Below are positions 60,432 to 64,000 of a DNA stretch of 64,000 nt, piece after piece. Numbering within the stretch: position 1 is the first letter of the stretch; each line of letters begins with the position of its first letter. Origin of the DNA: Bradyrhizobium sp. AZCC 1719 (lineage in GTDB: Bacteria; Pseudomonadota; Alphaproteobacteria; Rhizobiales; Xanthobacteraceae); assembly GCF_036924525.1 (NCBI RefSeq), contig NZ_JAZHRU010000001.1:4369001-4433000 (forward strand), in the 5' to 3' direction. The notes beneath the pieces were generated by a model. That model was given only the letters and a program-made list of their open reading frames with translations, was not told the origin of the DNA and did no database searches. A program made the translations under genes and the position numbers.

Positions 60432-60815
60432 TCACAGAACACCCTTGATGTCCGTTTTCGCGAAATCGCTCCCGACAAAGAGCAGGGGGCAGCGATGCTG
60501 TTTCGCGACCTCATAGGCGAAGCAGTCGCCGAGGTTGAGGCCGGCGGCGTGAATGCCTTTTCCCCATCGTGCATAGGCCTGCGCGGCCCTTCGTGCCGAG
60601 GCCAGCGAAACGGCAATGGTGTTGAGGCCAAGCCCGTCAATCAGGCTTCCCATCTCGTCGCCGACGTTTCGGCGGTCCGCGACAATCAATGCTTCGGCGA
60701 TGGTTACCGCCGAGATCAATATCTCGTCTTCTGTTTCCAGCGCGGCGATGCAGGCGTCGGCCTCGGCTTCACCGAGCACGACAGCCATCAGAGCGGACGT
60801 ATCGACGGTGATCAT
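60432..60815 (-). CDS. vapC: VapC-like PIN-domain toxin
   Basis: A 127-residue PIN nuclease: MITVDTSALMAVVLGE gives the first acidic residue (Asp4), SAVTIAEALIV the second (Glu41), and GLNLGDCFAYEVAK with LLFVGSDFAKTD complete the Asp-rich active site. VapC toxins cleave tRNA or rRNA. Its start overlaps the antitoxin stop by 4 bases (ATGA). Confidence 0.93.
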   Translation of the reverse strand: MITVDTSALMAVVLGEAEADACIAALETEDEILISAVTIAEALIVADRRNVGDEMGSLIDGLGLNTIAVSLASARRAAQAYARWGKGIHAAGLNLGDCFAYEVAKQHRCPLLFVGSDFAKTDIKGVL

Positions 60816-61066
60816 CCGGGCAGGCCGTCATCGCCGTATAGGAAATCCTGACTCCTGGCAGCGCCGGGTCCGGCCGCCGCCTTTGTCGCGCCGCTGGCGC
60901 GCACGGCCTCAAGCAAGGCGCGACGCGCCTTCCGGTCCGGCGCTGCCGCGATCGGAACCAGACGCACGGCCGGCAGGCCATGACGGGTCAGGATGACTTC
61001 GTCGCCGGCTTCGGCGCGTCGCACCAGTTCGGTCAATTGTCCTTTGGCTTCGGAGACGGGGATGCG
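60812..61066 (-). CDS. vapB: VapB-type antitoxin (Phd/YefM fold)
   Basis: An 84-residue antitoxin, MRIPVSEAKGQLTELVRRAEAGDEVILTRHGLPAVRLVPIAA..., with the Phd/YefM DNA-binding half and a C-terminal toxin-binding tail. The ATG at 61066 is preferred over the longer frame. The operon is antitoxin first, as expected. Confidence 0.9.
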   Translation of the reverse strand, partial: RIPVSEAKGQLTELVRRAEAGDEVILTRHGLPAVRLVPIAAAPDRKARRALLEAVRASGATKAAAGPGAARSQDFLYGDDGLPG

Positions 61067-61304
61067 CATGAGGTGCCTTGTTCGATTATCGGTGGCTTGA
61101 GAAGAATAGACCAATTAGTGGTCCAATTCAATTGTTGCGTGCGAGAAGGAGCGCAATCGATCGGAGCGCTCGTCGGTGCTCCCAGCGATGGATACCTACA
61201 TGCCGACAATGCAGGGCTCAGCGTCACAAAATGGTGTATCGGCAAGCATCAAAGCGCCGGACCTGTTTCCCGCGCCACCACGCCAAAATTTTCGGAGGAA
61301 GTTC

Positions 61305-62531
61305 ATGTCGGCTCTGCCACTTTCGGGCATCAAGATTCTCGACCTGACGCGGGTGCTCGCTGGGCCCCTGTCGGCGCAGATGCTGGCCGATCTCGGCGCC
61401 GAGGTGATCAAGATCGAACGTCCCGGCGGCGGCGACGACGCTCGCGCCTTCGGTCCGCCTTACCTGAAGGACCCCGCCGGCAAGCAGAACAACAACAACT
61501 CGTTCTACCTCTGCGCCAACCGCAACAAGAAATCCCTCACCGTCAATATCGCGGCCCCGGAGGGCCAGGAGATCATTCGCGAGCTCGCCAAGAGCTGCGA
61601 CGTGATGATGGAGAACTACAAGGTCGGCGATCTCAAGCGCTACAGGCTCGATTACGAATCGATCAAGGCGATCAATCCCGGCATCATCTATTGCTCGGTA
61701 ACCGGTTTCGGCCAGACCGGCCCTTACGCGCCGCGTGCCGGTTACGACGCGATCCTGCAGGCAATGGGCGGCTTGATGAGCGTCACCGGCCATATCGACG
61801 GCGAGCCCGGCGCCGGCCCGATGAAGGTCGGCCCCTCGATCGTCGACTACATGACCGGCATGAACTCATCGATCGGCATTCTGGCCGCGCTCTATCACCG
61901 CAAGGTCAATGGCGGGGAGGGGCAGCATGTCGACGTCTGCCTGTTCGACACCGTGATCGCCGCGCTGTCGCATTACGCGCAGATCTTTCTCGTCAACGGC
62001 CAGACCCCGCCGCGGCGCGGCACCTGGGGCAATGGCGGCATGCCGGCCGGCGTGTTCCGCTGCACCGACGGCGAATTGATGCTGGTGGTCGGCAATGACG
62101 GCCAGTTCCAGCGCACCTGCGCCGTGCTCGGCGCGCCCGAACTCGCCACCGATCCGCGCTTCGTCAAGAACAACGACCGCGTCGTCCACGGCAAGGAGAT
62201 CATGGCGATCTTCGCCGGGATGTTTTTGAAGAAGCCCGTTGCCTATTGGCTGGAAGAGCTGGAGAAGGCCGGCGTCCCCTCGGGTCCCATCAACGATTTC
62301 TCGCAGGTGTTTTCCGATCCGCATGTCCGCTCGCGCGGCATGCAGGTCAAGGTCAACCATCCGCTGCAGTCCGACCTGTCGCTGATCCGCAACGCGATCA
62401 CATTCTCCGGCACCCCGGTGAAGGACTATCGCGCCCCGCCGCTGCTCGGCGCGGATACCAAAGACGTGCTGGCGACGATCGGCTACGACGAAGCGAAGGT
62501 GGAAGCGCTGAAGGAGAAGAAGATCGTCTGA
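61305..62531 (+). CDS. CaiB/BaiF-family CoA transferase
   Basis: A 408-residue family III CoA transferase: LSGIKILDLTRVLAGPLSAQMLADLGAEVIKIERPGGGDDARAFGPPY, RNKKSLTVNIAAPEGQEII, YCSVTGFGQTGPYAPRAGYDAI with the catalytic Asp nearby, and FRCTDGELMLVVGNDGQF. The ATG at 61305 follows GGAGGAAG. These enzymes move CoA between carboxylic acids, often in carnitine, oxalate or aromatic degradation. No neighbour fixes the substrate. Confidence 0.94.
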   Translation: MSALPLSGIKILDLTRVLAGPLSAQMLADLGAEVIKIERPGGGDDARAFGPPYLKDPAGKQNNNNSFYLCANRNKKSLTVNIAAPEGQEIIRELAKSCDVMMENYKVGDLKRYRLDYESIKAINPGIIYCSVTGFGQTGPYAPRAGYDAILQAMGGLMSVTGHIDGEPGAGPMKVGPSIVDYMTGMNSSIGILAALYHRKVNGGEGQHVDVCLFDTVIAALSHYAQIFLVNGQTPPRRGTWGNGGMPAGVFRCTDGELMLVVGNDGQFQRTCAVLGAPELATDPRFVKNNDRVVHGKEIMAIFAGMFLKKPVAYWLEELEKAGVPSGPINDFSQVFSDPHVRSRGMQVKVNHPLQSDLSLIRNAITFSGTPVKDYRAPPLLGADTKDVLATIGYDEAKVEALKEKKIV

Positions 62532-62540
62532 TCTTCTCGG

Positions 62541-62665
62541 TCATTCCGGGGCGCGCCTCTTGGCGCGAACTATGATGTGCAATTGCACATCTGAGAATCC
62601 ATCCGGCCGCACATTTGGGGGCGAAATAGATTCCGGGCTCGTGCTTCGCACGCCCCCGGAATGAC
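62541..62665. repeat. dispersed intergenic repeat with terminal inverted repeats
   Basis: Starts TCATTCCGGGG and ends with its complement CCCCGGAATGA, with internal CGCGCCTCTTGGCGCGAA. I recall units of this kind between bradyrhizobial genes. Confidence 0.75.
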
Positions 62666-62693
62666 GATTGGGAGGGGCTTACTTGCGTCGGAT

Positions 62694-63026
62694 TCAGCGC
62701 AGGCCCTGCCGGTCGACCAGGATCTGATGGATCTGGATGAATTCCGGCAGCTCGATCAGAAACTCGGGATCGCGGTCGAGATGGTGAACCTTGGTTGGTT
62801 CGCCCTTGGTGAAGGCGGTCATTGACTCGAAGTCGGGCCAATAGGAGATGGTCGTAAACCAGCTCTCATGCTCGCGATCTTCGCGAAATAGCTGGACGCC
62901 AAGCGCGGTCTTCTCCAGCGGCGGGATTCCTTCGGCTTTGATATAGGCTTCATAGCTATCCGCGATCTCGGGCCGCGTGCGGCCGCGCCAGATGCGCGCG
63001 ATGGTCGGCTGGGTTGGCATCGGCAT
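62694..63026 (-). CDS. ABM-like (antibiotic biosynthesis monooxygenase-fold) small protein
   Basis: A 110-residue protein, PTIARIWRGRTRPEIADSYEAYI... GVQLFREDREHESWFTTISYWPDFESMTAFTKGEP..., with the dimeric ferredoxin-like pattern of ABM/NIPSNAP-type proteins (A/G-R-x-W, F/S-YW-x-S/D-x-E-x-MxxF). MPTQPT 6 bases in is an alternative start. Probably a stress or small-molecule oxygenase-like protein; no activity can be inferred. Confidence 0.75.
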   Translation of the reverse strand: MPMPTQPTIARIWRGRTRPEIADSYEAYIKAEGIPPLEKTALGVQLFREDREHESWFTTISYWPDFESMTAFTKGEPTKVHHLDRDPEFLIELPEFIQIHQILVDRQGLR

Positions 63027-63536
63027 TCCTCTCGGTGATCTTCGCCAGTAGTGAGGCGTCCACTTGCCTCGACGCTACAACTGCCGAGCGAGCCCCAGCG
63101 TTCCGAGCCATTCGAGGTGCGCTACCTTCACCTCGCGCGCGCAGGTGCGTCGCGAGAATGTCGCCTCATATTCAGTTGTCGTCACCCGCGAAGGCGGGTG
63201 ACCCAGTATCCCAGAGACGTCAATGATTGAACCGAGAAGCCGCGGCGTACTTGATCCCCGCCGGAGCCTGTCATCGGGCGCGCATTCGCGCGACCCGTTG
63301 GCGGGGATGACAGTCGAGTGTGCGTCGCTATCCCTCGCATCCGCTGAGTATGATTGAACGTCGACCGATCGAGATTGCTTGGAACCCGGAGGTCGCTCAA
63401 TCGAGCACGACCATTCCCATAAATGGTCACGATTGGGTCAACGACTGATCACAGTCGGCCAATAGCAGCGATCTGATCGATCGCGAATGGTCCTTCAGCA
63501 CATCGTCATCAGTCATCACCCTGCGAGGACATCGTC
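63027..63536. other. intergenic region with a dispersed repeat
   Basis: About 510 bases without a gene. The middle is the repeat at 63181-63312; the rest has nothing recognisable beyond the presumed promoter of the CAP gene. Confidence 0.5.
63181..63312. repeat. dispersed intergenic repeat
   Basis: Starts with the palindrome GTCACCCGC...GCGGGTGAC and contains CCCAGTATCCCAGAGACGTC and a second GC-rich inverted segment ending GGCGGGGATGACAG. I recall near-identical copies from bradyrhizobial intergenic regions. Confidence 0.75.
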
Positions 63537-64000
63537 ATGGCGCAGCCGAGTACCTATGAGCAGTATTTGCTTGAACTGATTAATGCCGAGCGAGCCAAGG
63601 TGGGCGCTCAGCCGCTTGCCTTCGATGGCGATCTCAACGAGGCCAGTGAAGGCCACAGCCAATGGATGATCGGAACAGACACGTTCTCGCATACAGGCTC
63701 AGGCGGATCGACCGCGGGTCAGCGCATGACAGCCGCGGGCTATGCGTTCACCGGTTCCTGGAGCTGGGGCGAGAACATCGCATGGGCAACCACGCGATCG
63801 CCCACCGGGCTGCAGGACGAAGTGCTCCTGCTGCACACAAATCTGATGAATTCGTCCGGCCATCGGGCCAACATCCTCAACGCCAATTATCGCGAAGTCG
63901 GGCTTGGCTTCGAGACAGGTGATTACGGTGGCCGCGATAGCGCGTTCGTCACCGAAGATTTCGCGAAGTCCGGTTCGAGCGTGTATCTCACCGGCGTAGC
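63537..64000 (+). CDS. CAP-domain (SCP/PR-1-like) protein, 3' part outside the window
   Basis: 154 residues are visible. The CAP signature is clear: LLELINAERAKVGAQPLAFDGDLNEASEGHSQWM, DTFSHTGSGGSTAGQRMTAAGYAF, WGENIAWAT, NSSGHRANILNANYREVGLGF. Metal or substrate residues His39-type, Glu in WGEN and His in GHR are present. No signal peptide precedes, which suggests type I secretion of a longer protein. It continues past the right edge. Confidence 0.88.
   Translation, partial: MAQPSTYEQYLLELINAERAKVGAQPLAFDGDLNEASEGHSQWMIGTDTFSHTGSGGSTAGQRMTAAGYAFTGSWSWGENIAWATTRSPTGLQDEVLLLHTNLMNSSGHRANILNANYREVGLGFETGDYGGRDSAFVTEDFAKSGSSVYLTGV

Overview
This window is a GC-rich alphaproteobacterial chromosome segment, most likely from Bradyrhizobium or a close Nitrobacteraceae relative. 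The supporting signs are a Porin_2-type porin, an Omp25/RopB-like beta-barrel protein, BA14K-like and DUF6894-like small proteins, many small exported proteins, and intergenic repeats of a kind I recall from bradyrhizobia. All identifications come from reading the sequence; no database search was run.

Bases 1-27460 are ordinary chromosome. They hold outer-membrane proteins, a MarR regulator, tRNA-Thr(TGT), a NiCoT-type nickel/cobalt permease, a TctC-type binding protein, an MBL-fold hydrolase next to a CapA-like protein, a methyltransferase divergent from an AraC regulator, an operon of Mpo1-like protein, epimerase and membrane methyltransferase, two tandem paralogous lipase-like proteins (one with LysM), a sulfatase-family hydrolase and rlmB.

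Bases 27487-52061 are an integrative element of about 24.5 kb inserted in the 3' half of tRNA-Tyr(GTA). The tRNA is intact on the left, and an exact 61-bp copy of its 3' half lies at 52001-52061. A tyrosine integrase sits just inside the right end. Excisionase/AlpA-like HTH proteins and a primase-polymerase/helicase protein give it the look of a P4-like satellite or integrative mobilizable element; no capsid, terminase or conjugation genes were seen. Its cargo is defence-like: a type I restriction operon with two extra ORFs, an Abi/UG-type reverse transcriptase with YIDD, a DUF4062 protein, two multi-span membrane proteins facing a coiled-coil membrane protein with a degenerate DUF1353-like domain, and an unrecognised, tightly coupled two-gene cassette. 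A truncated integrase end and a second HTH module inside it suggest layered insertions.

Just outside the right end (52062-54854) are a serine-recombinase remnant and a two-gene unit that encodes a DUF1353 protein with an extra N-terminal domain and a caspase-like protease with a C-terminal membrane anchor. The two DUF1353-like proteins, one inside and one outside the element, are related, which makes this pair the best candidate for an undescribed programmed-death or anti-phage system.

Bases 55000-64000 return to chromosome: a Crp/Fnr regulator, a frameshifted DGPF/YCII gene preceded by a well-formed leader (promoter, 14-codon ORF with a Shine-Dalgarno of maximal length, terminator), tRNA-Gly(TCC), a DUF454 protein, an unusual fusion of two periplasmic binding proteins, a VapBC pair, a CaiB-type CoA transferase, an ABM-like protein, dispersed repeats, and the start of a CAP-domain protein.
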